NCBI RefSeq assembly: GCF_038595055.1
Contig: NZ_CP152002.1
Location: 3,082,501 to 3,146,500 of the forward strand
Source of the DNA: Paenibacillus sp. FSL R7-0345
GTDB taxonomy: Bacteria; Bacillota; Bacilli; Paenibacillales; Paenibacillaceae
Direction: 5' to 3'
Length of the DNA stretch: 64,000 bases
The translations under genes were made by a program, and so were the position numbers. How positions within the stretch are numbered: the first letter of the stretch is position 1; each line of letters opens with the position of its first letter. The notes beneath the pieces are model-generated. The model was not told the DNA's origin. It saw only the letters and a list, made by a program, of their open reading frames with translations, and made no database searches. This document shows positions 33,951 through 44,170 of the stretch, piece after piece.

Positions 33951-34712
33951 TTAACTAAAGAACGGCTTCTCATTTAGCCGGAGCTCATACTCGTTAGTCA
34001 ATCCGCCCGCAAGCGCATTATGACGCAGGGCCAGATACAGCTCTGCTTTTGTTGCATTGACATAAGGCTGGACGAATAAGATACCGATGCCCAGAGCCAA
34101 GAGCCCGAGCAGAATCCAGCCGATAAAGCTCAGATCAAGCACAAACATACGGAATTTATGGCCGTGCGTCATCTGCCTGCTCAAATCAACTGCGCGGTTA
34201 TAGCCGATGTTCGGGTTGTCCGCCAGGATGAACGGAACCTGACTGTAGGAGTAAGATTTGACGATCCCCGGAATAATCAGCAGCAGGAACCATAAGAAAT
34301 TCAAAAAGTTCTTCCATAGCATAGTTAATACTACAGCCCAATACCGGTCCTTTCCGAATGCATAGCCTATATTACCCATATTGACTTCACCTTCAGCCGA
34401 TTGCTTGAAATAGCGCTGTGAGCCAACGATGAGGGGAGTGGCAATCAGGGTATAAAAGGCGATCCCGATGATTCCAAAAATAATGATGAGTACAAAAGCA
34501 ACAATCAGGATCGGGCCTGCAACGCCCCAATTCATATCCAGTCCGGCATTCTGCAGCTCTGTCCGGTTTGATGACTCGAAAAACCGGTCCAAGCTGGGAA
34601 GCCCCGTGCCTTCTCCAAGAATGATCAGCAGCAGGCTTACGACAAAAGCTTTCCAATATGATGTCCGCAGTACGCCCTTGGCCCTTCGTTTGAGTTCTCC
34701 GCGTTCCCACAT
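33951..34712 (-). CDS. DUF975 family integral membrane protein
   Basis: 253 residues, about five membrane segments. It starts in the cytosol with RGELKRRAKGVLRTSYWKAF, the typical DUF975 beginning, and has FLLLIIPGIVKSYSYSQVPF and the conserved NRAVDLSRQMTHGHKF loop. Function is unknown across the family. AAAGAGG lies 7 bases before the ATG. Confidence 0.88.
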   Translation of the reverse strand: MWERGELKRRAKGVLRTSYWKAFVVSLLLIILGEGTGLPSLDRFFESSNRTELQNAGLDMNWGVAGPILIVAFVLIIIFGIIGIAFYTLIATPLIVGSQRYFKQSAEGEVNMGNIGYAFGKDRYWAVVLTMLWKNFLNFLWFLLLIIPGIVKSYSYSQVPFILADNPNIGYNRAVDLSRQMTHGHKFRMFVLDLSFIGWILLGLLALGIGILFVQPYVNATKAELYLALRHNALAGGLTNEYELRLNEKPFFS

Positions 34713-34903
34713 AATAAAACCTCTTTCTGGTATGTATTTTTGTTCTTCACCTTACAATATATACTATGAAATATGCAATAAGACAAACTGTTCATGACAA
34801 CCTGACGGCTGCTTTTGTAAATTATAGGCTTTCGATATCAGATTTTTTCGATATTGTAGATATGAATATTGGCTGCGATAAATGTTCTATTTTAATGTAA
34901 ATG

Positions 34904-34930
34904 TAATGTTTTTTCTGAAAATACCGATAT
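34904..34930 (+). promoter_or_regulatory. SigD-like promoter of the first chemoreceptor
   Basis: TAAT (34904-34907), a 15-base spacer and ACCGATAT (34923-34930) agree with the motility sigma consensus TAAA-N15-GCCGATAT except at two bases. Confidence 0.6.
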
Positions 34931-34967
34931 ATCAAGTGATAAAAGAGATAGACAAAGGGGAATGCAC

Positions 34968-36944
34968 GTGAATTTGAAAACAAAAGTAATGATCCTGGTA
35001 GTATCAATCTGTATCATTTTGGCGGTTCCGCTAAGTTATTTTTCATTGTATCTGATTCAAAAGCAGACACATGACTCGATTGACGAACAGCTGAAAAGCA
35101 CCGTACAGAAGGCTGTTGCCGAAATAGACGGATGGGTCCAGATTAAGGCTAAAGTGATTGAAACCCTCGGCACGGTCATCGAACAGACAGTACCGTTTAA
35201 TCAAATTGGTATGGAACATTTGCAGGCATTCCGGCTGCCTGAGAATAAAGCGGATATAGCAACCATTTATTTTGGCCTGGAGGATGGAACCTATCTGGAC
35301 GGGGCAGGCTTTATCCCTGACAGCACTTTTGATGCCCGGCAGCGGCCCTGGTATCTGGCGATTAAGGAAGCGGACAAGCTGACCATCAGTGATGCTTACA
35401 TAACGAAAGCAGGCGTTCAGTCTATCTACATAGGCGTTCCGCTTCATGATCAGAATGGTGTGTTTGACGGCGCGATCTCGGAGAATATCTCCCTGGATGC
35501 GATTAAGCAGCGAATCAGCTCGATTGAGACGGCAGACGGCTTTACTTTTTTGCTGGACCGCACCGGAGTCGTTCTGTCCCATCCGGATCAGGAGCTGCTG
35601 AACAAGCCGCTGGCTGAAGAGCCCGGTTATTCCGGACTTGTAGAGCAGATGCTCAAGCAGCCTTCGGGTCATACGGAGTATATGTATAATAGTGACAATC
35701 AATTGATTTATTTTGAAACCATTCCGAACACCGGCTGGATCGTAGGAACCTCCATATCCGAAAAGACAGCTTTTGCCGAGCTCGTATCCACACGTAGACT
35801 ATTGATCAGCTTAGTTATCGTGTTTACGCTGGCTTTGGCTGCCGGTGCTTATTTCTTTGCTCTAAAAGCACTGAAGCCTTTGCTTAGTATGAAAAAGAGT
35901 GCAGAACAGCTCGCAGCAGGCGATTTGACGGTACAGGTGCCGGTGAAGGGACATGACGAAATCGCCCAGCTCGGTTTATCATTTAACGCTATGGCAGCTT
36001 CACTGCGCAAGCTGATATCTCAAGTAAATCAGTCGGCACAGGTTGTTCAGAATTCCTCCAGGGACATGTATAAGGATGCTCTGGGCAGTAATGAAATTGC
36101 CGGGCAGATCTCAGCGGTCATTGACGATATTGCCAATGGAGCTTCAGAGCAAGCTGAATCGATCCAGTCTGGTGCCGAAATGGTTGCAGATATCAATGAG
36201 GTTATCGATCAGATTGTTGATGAGGTACAGCATGCTTCCGCCAACATCCTGGATGTTAATCAGGCAATGGAGAGCGGTGTTGGAGCTGTCAGCCGTCAGA
36301 ACGAGCTGGTACAGGCCGGAAAACAGAACACCGGACGGGTTGAAGCCGCGAACGGCCAGCTTTTGGGCAAAATCGACGAGATTTCGCTCATTACAGGAAG
36401 CATCCAGAACATTGCAGCCCAGACCAATTTGCTGGCCCTGAATGCTTCAATCGAGGCAGTGCGGGCCGGAGAACACGGCAGAGGGTTCGCCGTAGTCGCC
36501 GGTGAAGTGCGGAAGCTGGCTGAACAGTCCTCCCATTCTGTGACGGGCATTGACCAGCTACTGAAGGATCTGCATGCAGCAGGCCGGCAAAGCGCCGCAG
36601 AACTGGATGAGCTCCGTATAAACAGTGCAGACCAGTTAAGCTCGATGGAAGAGACGTCAGCAGCGTTTAACCATATCCGCGAATCGGTTGAGCATATCAT
36701 AGCCAAAATCAATTTCATCACCGACGGCATGATGGAGCTTAAATCCGGCTCGGGGCAGGTATCCGACGTAATTACCGGTCTGGCAGCTGTCGCCGAGCAA
36801 AGCGCGGCCTCTACGGAAGAGGCGGCTTCCTCAACAACAGAACAGACCGCAACAATCAGCAATATCTCAGCTACAGCCAAAGAACTGACCGAAAATGCGG
36901 AACAGTTACTGCACGAAATCAATAATTTTAAAACCCAAATGTAG
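34968..36944 (+). CDS. methyl-accepting chemotaxis protein with dCache sensor
   Basis: 658 residues from GTG at 34968, 7 bases after AAAGGGGA. A first membrane segment (5-28) is followed by a double-Cache extracellular sensor with [19 protein letters not shown] and VGVP-like [15 protein letters not shown], then a second segment (about 275-295), a HAMP domain, and the signalling hairpin with the tip [21 protein letters not shown]. The Cache motif around RQRPWY is typical of amino-acid or related ligand sensing. It relays ligand binding to CheA. Confidence 0.93.
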   Translation: MNLKTKVMILVVSICIILAVPLSYFSLYLIQKQTHDSIDEQLKSTVQKAVAEIDGWVQIKAKVIETLGTVIEQTVPFNQIGMEHLQAFRLPENKADIATIYFGLEDGTYLDGAGFIPDSTFDARQRPWYLAIKEADKLTISDAYITKAGVQSIYIGVPLHDQNGVFDGAISENISLDAIKQRISSIETADGFTFLLDRTGVVLSHPDQELLNKPLAEEPGYSGLVEQMLKQPSGHTEYMYNSDNQLIYFETIPNTGWIVGTSISEKTAFAELVSTRRLLISLVIVFTLALAAGAYFFALKALKPLLSMKKSAEQLAAGDLTVQVPVKGHDEIAQLGLSFNAMAASLRKLISQVNQSAQVVQNSSRDMYKDALGSNEIAGQISAVIDDIANGASEQAESIQSGAEMVADINEVIDQIVDEVQHASANILDVNQAMESGVGAVSRQNELVQAGKQNTGRVEAANGQLLGKIDEISLITGSIQNIAAQTNLLALNASIEAVRAGEHGRGFAVVAGEVRKLAEQSSHSVTGIDQLLKDLHAAGRQSAAELDELRINSADQLSSMEETSAAFNHIRESVEHIIAKINFITDGMMELKSGSGQVSDVITGLAAVAEQSAASTEEAASSTTEQTATISNISATAKELTENAEQLLHEINNFKTQM

Positions 36945-36954
36945 TTGGAAAAAA

Positions 36955-36995
36955 CAAACAGCAGCTGCCCACGGTTAACGGGGGAGCTGCTGTAT
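36955..36995 (-). terminator. terminator between chemoreceptor and alkaline phosphatase
   Basis: ACAGCAGCT pairs with AGCTGCTGT. The T-rich side lies on the minus strand, so it mainly ends the phosphatase transcript. Confidence 0.82.
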
Positions 36996-37008
36996 TAAGT
37001 TAAACCAC

Positions 37009-38700
37009 CTATTGAATCAGATCAACCGCATCCTGCGGCACAAAGGCTTCTACGCCATTGTAGACAATAACTCCATTTAGCGAAGTTTTCTTGCCGTTAA
37101 GCACTGCGATATTTTTGTAAATTTGAAGCTCCAGCGTAGTAGTACCTTTGGTTACGAGGATCTTCGGATTTTTGGTGTCCGCCAGATCCAGCTTGTACGT
37201 TGCACCTTTAGCGGCAAAAGCCTGCTTCGCCGGCACAAACAATTGCTTGTTCACGCTGGCGAGGTCAAGGTTCAGCACACGGGCCATGTATTTGGCAACA
37301 TCCGTGTTGTCGATGACACCAAACGGCCTGTCATTGTTCGGAGCGTACGTATACAGTACCACATCTCCGCCGGTATGGCCGCCAGTGGTCCAGCCGATTC
37401 CGGAACGTTTGCTGATCATCGGCCCGACTGTATAATTAAGGCTGCCTGGGCTGGCTGCTTTAATTGCGGCAACTTCCTCAGAAGTCAGATCGGTAATGCC
37501 AAAATACTGCTGCATCACAGCTTTAATATTCGTACGGCCCGTATCCAGCTTGGCTTCGAGACCTTCGCCGGTCAGTTTGGCCTTTTTCAGAGGACCGATA
37601 AATGTGGATAATGGTTCTTTATCATAAGTGCCGGTAGTTGCTGCATTTCCGATTGTCAGTCCGCCGTTTTGGTGATCTGTTACAGCGACAACAACGGTTT
37701 GTGTATCTTTTTTGGCAAAATCAACAGCAGTTTTAACTGCAGCATCAAAAGCAAGCACGTCGCTGATAATCCCGATTGGATCATTGGCATGCGCTGCCCA
37801 GTCTACCTTGCTGCCCTCAACCATCAGGAAGAAGCCGTCCTCGTCTTTGGACAGAACCTCAATCGCTTTGGCCGTCATTTCGGCAAGACTCGGCTGCTTG
37901 GCCGGATCACGGTCCATGTCATATGCCATGCTTGTAGAGGCAAACATGCCCCATAGTTTACCTGAAGAAGATGCTTTCATTGCTGCCGGGGTAGTTACAT
38001 AATCGTATCCCAGTGCTTTTATAGAAGAGATCAGGTTCTCACCGTCTTTGCGTCCAGCCGGTTCCAGGAAGCTGCTTCCGCCGCCGAGAACGACATCCAT
38101 GCCGTTATAAACCTGTTGTTTGCTTAGTGCATCATAGTTTTTGCGGTCAGGATAATGAGCCGAGAAGTCAGCCGGTGTGGCGTGCATGATTTCGGATGTG
38201 GCAATAATGCCTGTTGCTTTACCTGCCAGTTTAGATGCTTCCAGAACCGAGGCTACCGGTTTCTTGGCATCTCCCGGTGCGATCGGATTTTGTCCCGGCA
38301 TAGTTGCTTTATCCGGCAGTACTCCGACATATCCTGTATGTGATTTGTAACCTGTAGCAAAGGCCGTTCCCGCAGGTGCCGAATCAGCAATCGGCGCATC
38401 TGCAGAGTGCGTGCGGACCATACCGCTGGCCATGGAGTCCAGTGTAAGCGCAGAGCCCTTATACCAGCGGGCCAAAGCTGTAGCGTCGTTCGCCATACCA
38501 TCGGGGATCAGGATGATTACATTCTTGATTGGTGAAGCGGGAGATGCAGAAGATGCAGAAGATGCAGAAGATGCAGAAGATGCAGAAGATGCAGTATCTT
38601 CCTCAGCCCACGCAGCGCTGCTACCTCCCATAGTAGCCGCAACAATTGTCGTAACCGCGAGCATCATTTTGGCTGTCCGGACGTTGAACGGTTTAAACAT
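37009..38700 (-). CDS. secreted alkaline phosphatase with serine-rich repeat linker
   Basis: 563 residues. The signal peptide ends near AWAEE (31-34). The catalytic serine is S107 in DSAPAGTAFATGY. D67 in LIPDGM and the block VTDHQNGG, with the C-terminal TGGHTGGDVVLY, supply the zinc ligands. It releases phosphate from organic esters outside the cell. Residues 37-53 are an (Ala-Ser-Ser)n tract encoded by a 9-bp microsatellite. The last 90 residues resemble a stalk/copper-amine-oxidase-like domain (YNGVEAFVPQDAV). A good AGGAGG site precedes the ATG; a candidate Pho box lies upstream. Confidence 0.92.
   Translation of the reverse strand: MFKPFNVRTAKMMLAVTTIVAATMGGSSAAWAEEDTASSASSASSASSASSASPASPIKNVIILIPDGMANDATALARWYKGSALTLDSMASGMVRTHSADAPIADSAPAGTAFATGYKSHTGYVGVLPDKATMPGQNPIAPGDAKKPVASVLEASKLAGKATGIIATSEIMHATPADFSAHYPDRKNYDALSKQQVYNGMDVVLGGGSSFLEPAGRKDGENLISSIKALGYDYVTTPAAMKASSSGKLWGMFASTSMAYDMDRDPAKQPSLAEMTAKAIEVLSKDEDGFFLMVEGSKVDWAAHANDPIGIISDVLAFDAAVKTAVDFAKKDTQTVVVAVTDHQNGGLTIGNAATTGTYDKEPLSTFIGPLKKAKLTGEGLEAKLDTGRTNIKAVMQQYFGITDLTSEEVAAIKAASPGSLNYTVGPMISKRSGIGWTTGGHTGGDVVLYTYAPNNDRPFGVIDNTDVAKYMARVLNLDLASVNKQLFVPAKQAFAAKGATYKLDLADTKNPKILVTKGTTTLELQIYKNIAVLNGKKTSLNGVIVYNGVEAFVPQDAVDLIQ
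38541..38594. repeat. 9-bp microsatellite inside the phosphatase gene
   Basis: About six tandem copies of AGATGCAGA, coding on the minus strand for repeated Ser-Ala-Ser right after signal cleavage. The period keeps frame, so copy number can change linker length without breaking the protein. Confidence 0.9.
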
Positions 38701-38781
38701 GAATTATCCTCCTAATGTTGTGTGTAGTATGGTACCCAAAATCCAGTCTATACAACAAATGATAAGAGAGCGTATTCACTG

Positions 38782-38798
38782 GGTTAACGAAGTGTAAA
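38782..38798 (-). promoter_or_regulatory. candidate Pho box
   Basis: On the minus strand, TTTACA and TTAACC start 11 bases apart, the spacing of PhoP direct repeats, about 90 bases upstream of the phosphatase start. Only two of the usual four repeats are visible. Confidence 0.3.
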
Positions 38799-38871
38799 TG
38801 TTACGATTAGAATGGATCGGAGCTAAAGCAGTTTAAGGTGAGCTGACAGCAGCATGAATGATTATGTATTT

Positions 38872-38921
38872 TGAAAAAGAAAAGAGCTGTGACAGTTCGC
38901 CTCCGGCAATCTGTCACAGCT
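38872..38921 (-). terminator. terminator of the accessory SecA gene
   Basis: AGCTGTGACAG (38885-38895) pairs with CTGTCACAGCT (38911-38921), with a T-rich tail on the minus strand. Confidence 0.9.
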
Positions 38922-38929
38922 TCACTGAA

Positions 38930-41221
38930 TCAATACTTCGGCAGTTTGATAACGGGCGATAACAACCACTTTAAAGGCCTGCGAAGCCAATAAGCAAATA
39001 CGGTTGCTCCAGTCCATGAGCTGCGCTTATCCTGGATATACTGATCATTAATAATATAAGTCCGGGTGGAGGGAGGGCTGTTCAGGCCGAGCTTTTCCCA
39101 GTCTGCCGGATCATTAGAGCCGCCGAGTCTTACAAGCATATCTGCTGCCGCATCATTAATTTTAGTGTAAAGCTGCTCATAGGCCTTGGTGATCTGCTCG
39201 TGAAATTCGTCAATCGGATTACGGTTGGCAAGGCTCTCCAGATGAATGCTTTCGCGAAGGTAAGATATGTATGCCAGATGGTCAGCCCAAAACTCGTCGA
39301 TATAAAAGAGCCGGACCCGCTGCTCCGATGGGCTCATTTCTTTGTTGCCTTTTAAAATATCCAGCCGTTCACTGTATAGAATCCGTCTCTGATCCTCAAC
39401 CATATCTGAATAACTGTTCAGCTCCTGGTGAATTTCAAAGTTCTGGCCCATGATAACGCGCTGAATATGCGTGATTGTGCCGCGGAGTGCCGGATCTTCG
39501 AGTGATTCATCCTGTCTGGACGTGCGTGCTGCTCCATAGCTGCTGCCGAAACGCAGCATAAGCTCATCCTCCAGGCTTACAAAAAACACCGAGGCCCCCG
39601 GGTCACCCTGGCGTCCGGAACGCCCGCGCAGCTGATTGTCGATCCGCACACTTTCGTTCATATGGGTACCGATCACATATAATCCTCCCAGTCTGGCCAC
39701 AGCTTCAGCCTGCTTCAAGCTACCGCCTCCGAGCCGGATATCGACACCGCGTCCTGCCATGTTCGTAGATACTGTCACAGCTCCCAGCTCTCCCGCTTTG
39801 GCGATAATTCCGGCTTCCTCAGCGTCATTCTTTGCGTTCAGGACATTACAGGGCACACCGGCGGCTATCAGTGCCTCTGCCAGCAGATCTGATTCCTCGA
39901 CACTTGAAGTGCCTATAAGAATAGGCCGTCCTGCACTATGGATTGATGAAATTTCCTGTACAAGCGCTTTAAGCTTGGCTTCCTTGTGGGTATAAATCCT
40001 GTACGGAAGGTCAAGCCGTATGTTAGAACGGTTCGGCGGGATCTGCACGACCTGCAGACTATAGAGCTTTTCGAATTCCATTGCTGATGCACGGGCTGTT
40101 GCCGTCATGCCGCAAATGTTGGGATAGAGGCTGATAAAATGCTGGATGGTGATCGTTCCGAGGACTTTCCCGCCAGCTACGGACTGCAGTCCTTCTTTAG
40201 CAACAAGTGCTGCCTGTAATCCTTCGGGTAAATACCTGTTCTCCGCCACACGTCCCGTATATTCCTCGATCAGCTCGATGTTACCGTTCCGCACGATGTA
40301 ATCGACGTCTTTTTTCATTAATGCTTCCACATGAAGGGCGCAATTCAGTGATGTTAACAAATGACTGTTATGGCTGTCATACAAATTGCCGCATCCCAGC
40401 AGCAGCTCCGCTTGTACAGCGCCAGCTTCATTCAGGTAGACATTCCGCTTGAAATCGTCGAAGTCGTAATGCTCTGCCGGCTGCAGCTGCCTGGCTACTT
40501 CTGCGTATTGGAGGCCTGCGCTTGCCGAAGCGCTTGTGTCCCCGCTGATAACCAGCGGTACCCGCGCTTCATCCAGAAGCAGTGAATCCGCCTCATCTAC
40601 AATAACGTAGTGGAAGGAACGATGCACGGTATCGGCTTCGTTTAAGACGATAGAGTCGCGCAGGTAATCGAATCCTGCTTCTTTTGCTGTAACATAGGTT
40701 ATGTCGCTGGCGTACGCTTCCCGTTTCAGGGCCAGACTCATGCCTGCTTGAACCGCACTTACGGATAATCCGAGGAAACGATAGACCGGTCCCATCCACT
40801 GCGCATCCCGGTTAGCCAGATAATCGTTAAACGTCAGCACATGCACGCCTTTTCCGGTCAGCGCGTTCAGATAGGCAGGCATGACTGCAGAGAGTGTCTT
40901 TCCTTCCCCGGTGTGCTGTTCGATCAGATAACGTTCGTGCAGGGCAATACCAGCCATAATCTGGACAAGGTAAGGCTGTAATCCGAGTGTCCGCTTCGCC
41001 GCTTCGCAGACTAAGGCATAAGCATCTACCAGCAGCTCGTCCAGAGGTGTACCGGACCTTGCTGCTGTCTGCAGCCGGTGCGATTCCTGCTGAAGCTGTC
41101 CGTCGTTCATATCACTCAGATTTCTTGCTCTAATAAGCCCTGTTCTCTGCTGAAGGCCTTTCAGTTTACTCTGGTTATCGTAGTCTCTAAAAGAACGGAA
41201 TAATCTGCCGGCTAAATGCAT
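38930..41221 (-). CDS. accessory preprotein translocase ATPase (SecA2-like)
   Basis: 763 residues with the whole SecA motor: Walker A TGEGKT (104-109), DEAD box (209-212), a preprotein cross-linking region, and the second RecA domain with TSSVEESDLLAEALI, TNMAGRGVDI and QLRGRSGRQGDPGAS. Housekeeping SecA has about 835 residues and ends in a cysteine zinc-binding tail; this one ends in a basic RPLKWLLSPVIKLPKY instead. No SecY2, substrate or glycosylation gene is adjacent. A small XRE regulator gene lies 35 bases upstream on the same strand. It may export a specific set of proteins. Confidence 0.88.
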   Translation of the reverse strand: MHLAGRLFRSFRDYDNQSKLKGLQQRTGLIRARNLSDMNDGQLQQESHRLQTAARSGTPLDELLVDAYALVCEAAKRTLGLQPYLVQIMAGIALHERYLIEQHTGEGKTLSAVMPAYLNALTGKGVHVLTFNDYLANRDAQWMGPVYRFLGLSVSAVQAGMSLALKREAYASDITYVTAKEAGFDYLRDSIVLNEADTVHRSFHYVIVDEADSLLLDEARVPLVISGDTSASASAGLQYAEVARQLQPAEHYDFDDFKRNVYLNEAGAVQAELLLGCGNLYDSHNSHLLTSLNCALHVEALMKKDVDYIVRNGNIELIEEYTGRVAENRYLPEGLQAALVAKEGLQSVAGGKVLGTITIQHFISLYPNICGMTATARASAMEFEKLYSLQVVQIPPNRSNIRLDLPYRIYTHKEAKLKALVQEISSIHSAGRPILIGTSSVEESDLLAEALIAAGVPCNVLNAKNDAEEAGIIAKAGELGAVTVSTNMAGRGVDIRLGGGSLKQAEAVARLGGLYVIGTHMNESVRIDNQLRGRSGRQGDPGASVFFVSLEDELMLRFGSSYGAARTSRQDESLEDPALRGTITHIQRVIMGQNFEIHQELNSYSDMVEDQRRILYSERLDILKGNKEMSPSEQRVRLFYIDEFWADHLAYISYLRESIHLESLANRNPIDEFHEQITKAYEQLYTKINDAAADMLVRLGGSNDPADWEKLGLNSPPSTRTYIINDQYIQDKRSSWTGATVFAYWLRRPLKWLLSPVIKLPKY

Positions 41222-41256
41222 TGGACCGATCCCCTCTCAAAGCATATCACTTGACC

Positions 41257-41463
41257 TTATTCAGCTTCATCTTTCAAATAAAATATATCCTCGACATTCA
41301 AATGGAAGGCAGCGGCGATTTTAAGAGCGAGAGTAACAGAAGGGGAATAGTCTCCTTTTTCAATCAGCCCTATGGTCTGGCGTGTGGCGCCAATGGCATC
41401 TGCCAGGTCCTGCTGTGACCATCTGAAGCGTGCTCTGAGTTCACGGACGTTGTTAACTAGCAT
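41257..41463 (-). CDS. small XRE-family transcriptional regulator
   Basis: 68 residues: essentially one helix-turn-helix (RWSQQDLADAIGATRQTIGLIE), followed by SVTLALKIAAAFHLNVEDIF, the typical short YgzD-like regulator with no effector domain. It is co-oriented with and 35 bases upstream of the accessory SecA gene, so it may regulate that gene. Confidence 0.92.
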   Translation of the reverse strand: MLVNNVRELRARFRWSQQDLADAIGATRQTIGLIEKGDYSPSVTLALKIAAAFHLNVEDIFYLKDEAE

Positions 41464-41690
41464 TGTGCAGTTCCTTTCCGGATAATATTGGGATAATTGT
41501 AACCCTTACGGAGGGGGATGTAAATGATCTATTGCATTTTGGAAGGTTTATTAGTCATTTTGGGGATGAAGGTGGTTCATATCGCTGACTGAGGGTATTT
41601 TGCCGAGCTTGTTATATAAAAAAAGCCGGACTGTCATCCGCTTCATGAAAGTCGCGAAATCTAGTCCGGCCTGCTTTATTGATTGTCTGG
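41464..41690. terminator. intergenic region with minus-strand terminator
   Basis: GCCGGACT (about 41626-41633) pairs with AGTCCGGC (about 41662-41669). The minus strand continues into T7, ending the small gene at 41691. The rest (41464-41618) shows only AT-rich promoter-like sequence. Confidence 0.75.
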
Positions 41691-41903
41691 TTATTCAGCT
41701 GATTCCGATTCCTGACGCTTGATCGCTTTTTCGTCGCGCACCGCATTCAATTCATGTTCGTTCTGATGAAATTCCTTGAGCATATTACGGTAAATATGGG
41801 CCTCCTGATGGTTAAGCCCGTCCCGGTTTTCTTTTAAAACCCAATTCTCGACCGTTTTTTTCAGAAGTTCACCTTTGCGTTCCAGCAGTTCTGTATAACT
41901 CAA
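41691..41903 (-). CDS. small charged protein of unknown function
   Basis: 70 residues from TTG with AAAGGA 10 bases upstream. It is highly charged and probably helical throughout (LLERKGELLKKTVENWVLKE, then HIYRNMLKEFHQNEHELNAV), with no membrane segment or cysteine. A terminator follows. The good site, terminator and helix periodicity argue that it is real. Confidence 0.6.
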   Translation of the reverse strand: MSYTELLERKGELLKKTVENWVLKENRDGLNHQEAHIYRNMLKEFHQNEHELNAVRDEKAIKRQESESAE

Positions 41904-42257
41904 TGTTCTTCATCCTTTCCGGTTTACGGTTTCAGACTCCCTATTGAGCCTGGATATTTGGTGTTCCGTTCATTTAACTTCACACCCGGCGTAATGTTTA
42001 TCATTATACAGGAAAGCCTGATGGTACCCAATTTGTGTTAGCCGTCCTTATACGGGGTGAGTATAGCACAGACAGGAACGGGTGAACTCAGCGACACCTC
42101 ATCGTAAAAGTTCGGCCAAATACTCCGGTATGCTGGCAGATGCTTCTTATACATAAGGGTAATATTCATACTATTTCATAACATAAGACTTTACATGAGG
42201 AATTTTGGTAGAATAGGGAGACTGCAGGAATTTACTAGAATATAAGGAGCGGTCTCA
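41904..42257 (+). promoter_or_regulatory. 354-base gene-free region with extended -10 promoter
   Basis: No gene seen. TTGGTAGAAT at about 42206-42215 is an extended -10 element for the serine hydrolase downstream, without a good -35 box. Nothing else is recognisable. Confidence 0.45.
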
Positions 42258-44162
42258 TTGTTAAAAAAAGGAATTACACTTGTGTTATCGATACTATTGC
42301 TTTTTTCTAGTGGTGTCACAGTGTTGGCGGCAGAAAAAACGGGAGGGGAAGCAACGCCTTCGGGAATTCCGCTGGCTGGCCTGGAAGCTTTTATGGACGA
42401 TTATGTAAAAGAGTACATAGGACAGCAAACGGTAGGCGCATCCATCGTTGTGGTGAAGGATGGCCGGGTGGTATTGTCCAAAGGCTACGGCTATGCAGAC
42501 GTGGAGCAGCAGGTTCCTGTCTCGCCGGATACGGTTATGGAGTGGGGATCAATCAGCAAGCTTGCCGTATGGACTGCAGTGATGCAGCTTGTGGAGCAAG
42601 GGGGAATTGATCTGAATCAGGATATCCGCAGCTATTTACCGCCGGATTTTCTGACCAAACTGAAATACGAAGAGCCGATAACGATGCTTAATCTGATGAA
42701 CCATAATGCCGGGTTTGAAGAGTATATGTTTGATATGGCTTACCAGTCTCGTGAGGAAGTGCAGTCGCTGGAAGAGGGGCTGCAGCTGGCCCAGCCGGCA
42801 CAGATTTTCAGGCCTGGAGAGACAGTAGCCTACTCTAACTTTGGGAATTCACTGGCAGCTTATATTGTGGAATTAATCAGCGGCCAGCCCTATAACGAAT
42901 ATGTACAGCAGCATATTTTTGAGCCGCTGGGCATGAAGGATTCCATTGCACATTCAGTCGTTGAAGACCGCCCGGAGCTGCTCGAGCATAAAGCAAAGGG
43001 ATATTTCTTCGAGGGTGACGGGGACTTTACACAAGGATCATGGAACTATATGTCCATGTATCCGAACGGCGGGAATAACGGAACTGCGGAAGATTTGGCC
43101 AAGTTCGCAATGGCATTCATGCCTGAAGATGGAGAACAATCGCCTCTGTTCGAAAAGCCCAAGACGCTGGACACCATGCTGTCCCAAAGCTATTCTGCAG
43201 CCGAAGGGATGCCGGGCATTGCCCATGGCTTCTGGGAGTATCCCGGTTTGCACCGGACGCTGGGGCATGGCGGAAATACGATTGCTTTTGCTACCAATCT
43301 GCAGATTGTGCCTGAAGACCGGTTTGCCATCGTCATTATGACCAATCAGGCGGGTGAATCCAATATCGTTCATGGCTTAACCAAAGAAATTGTGGGCATG
43401 CGCGAGCTTACAGCTGCTGTAAATCTGCCCGATACCTCTGAGGTGCAGGGGGAGTTCATGGCTGCGCGCCGCCCGGGGTATGGCTTCATGAATCTATTTC
43501 CTTACCTTACACTGATGAAGCTTAAGCCGCAGGGAGAGAATCAGCTTCAAGTCTCACTTGCAGGCATGACCGCAAGCTATAAGCAGGTTGAGCCGTACCT
43601 TTATCAGAAAGTGAGCGGAGACTCGGCACTTGATGTCTGGCCGATGCTGTACGCTAAGATGGGGGATGGCAGGGTGGAGGCAATCTCGGTGTATACCTCA
43701 GATTATTTGCCGTTGCCTGCCGGTAAAAGTATGCCGGTACTTATTTTAAATGCAGCACTCGCAGTGCTGGCCGTTCTCTATTTTATCATTTCTCCGTTTG
43801 TTCTGGTGGTGCAGGCGTACTTGAACAAACGCAGAGCCAGAACACGCCCTGTATCCCGTGCGGGCAGCCGCAGACTGGTGACAGGCCTCACCTTAACGGG
43901 AACGGGCATTATGGTAAATAACCTGGTTCTGGCTTTACGGATGCTGAGCAACAATGAGCGTGCCTACTCCGAAGTATTTCCGCAGATTGTAATAAACTAT
44001 TGTCTGACGGGCTTGGCAGTATTATTTTGTGCAGCGCTGCTGTTATCCTGGAGAAATAAACGGTCTGCCTTAACAGTCCGTGACAGATGGAGCTCCATTT
44101 TGCCTATTTTAATGATGGCTGTTCTGGTGGGATTACTTGTATTCTGGCAATTCTACAGTTAA
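42258..44162 (+). CDS. membrane-anchored beta-lactamase-family serine hydrolase
   Basis: 634 residues from TTG after AAGGAGCGG. A signal peptide (1-25) precedes a class C beta-lactamase/DD-peptidase fold with S98-I-S-K101, Y192-S-N194 and H337-G-G339 as the third active-site motif. After about residue 490, four membrane segments follow. The layout matches Firmicute proteins of the FmtA/PbpE-like group that act on D-alanyl esters or peptides in the envelope. The actual substrate is unknown. It converges with the downstream chemoreceptor gene with only 8 bases between stops and no visible terminator. Confidence 0.9.
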   Translation: MLKKGITLVLSILLLFSSGVTVLAAEKTGGEATPSGIPLAGLEAFMDDYVKEYIGQQTVGASIVVVKDGRVVLSKGYGYADVEQQVPVSPDTVMEWGSISKLAVWTAVMQLVEQGGIDLNQDIRSYLPPDFLTKLKYEEPITMLNLMNHNAGFEEYMFDMAYQSREEVQSLEEGLQLAQPAQIFRPGETVAYSNFGNSLAAYIVELISGQPYNEYVQQHIFEPLGMKDSIAHSVVEDRPELLEHKAKGYFFEGDGDFTQGSWNYMSMYPNGGNNGTAEDLAKFAMAFMPEDGEQSPLFEKPKTLDTMLSQSYSAAEGMPGIAHGFWEYPGLHRTLGHGGNTIAFATNLQIVPEDRFAIVIMTNQAGESNIVHGLTKEIVGMRELTAAVNLPDTSEVQGEFMAARRPGYGFMNLFPYLTLMKLKPQGENQLQVSLAGMTASYKQVEPYLYQKVSGDSALDVWPMLYAKMGDGRVEAISVYTSDYLPLPAGKSMPVLILNAALAVLAVLYFIISPFVLVVQAYLNKRRARTRPVSRAGSRRLVTGLTLTGTGIMVNNLVLALRMLSNNERAYSEVFPQIVINYCLTGLAVLFCAALLLSWRNKRSALTVRDRWSSILPILMMAVLVGLLVFWQFYS

Positions 44163-44170
44163 TCCCGGCA

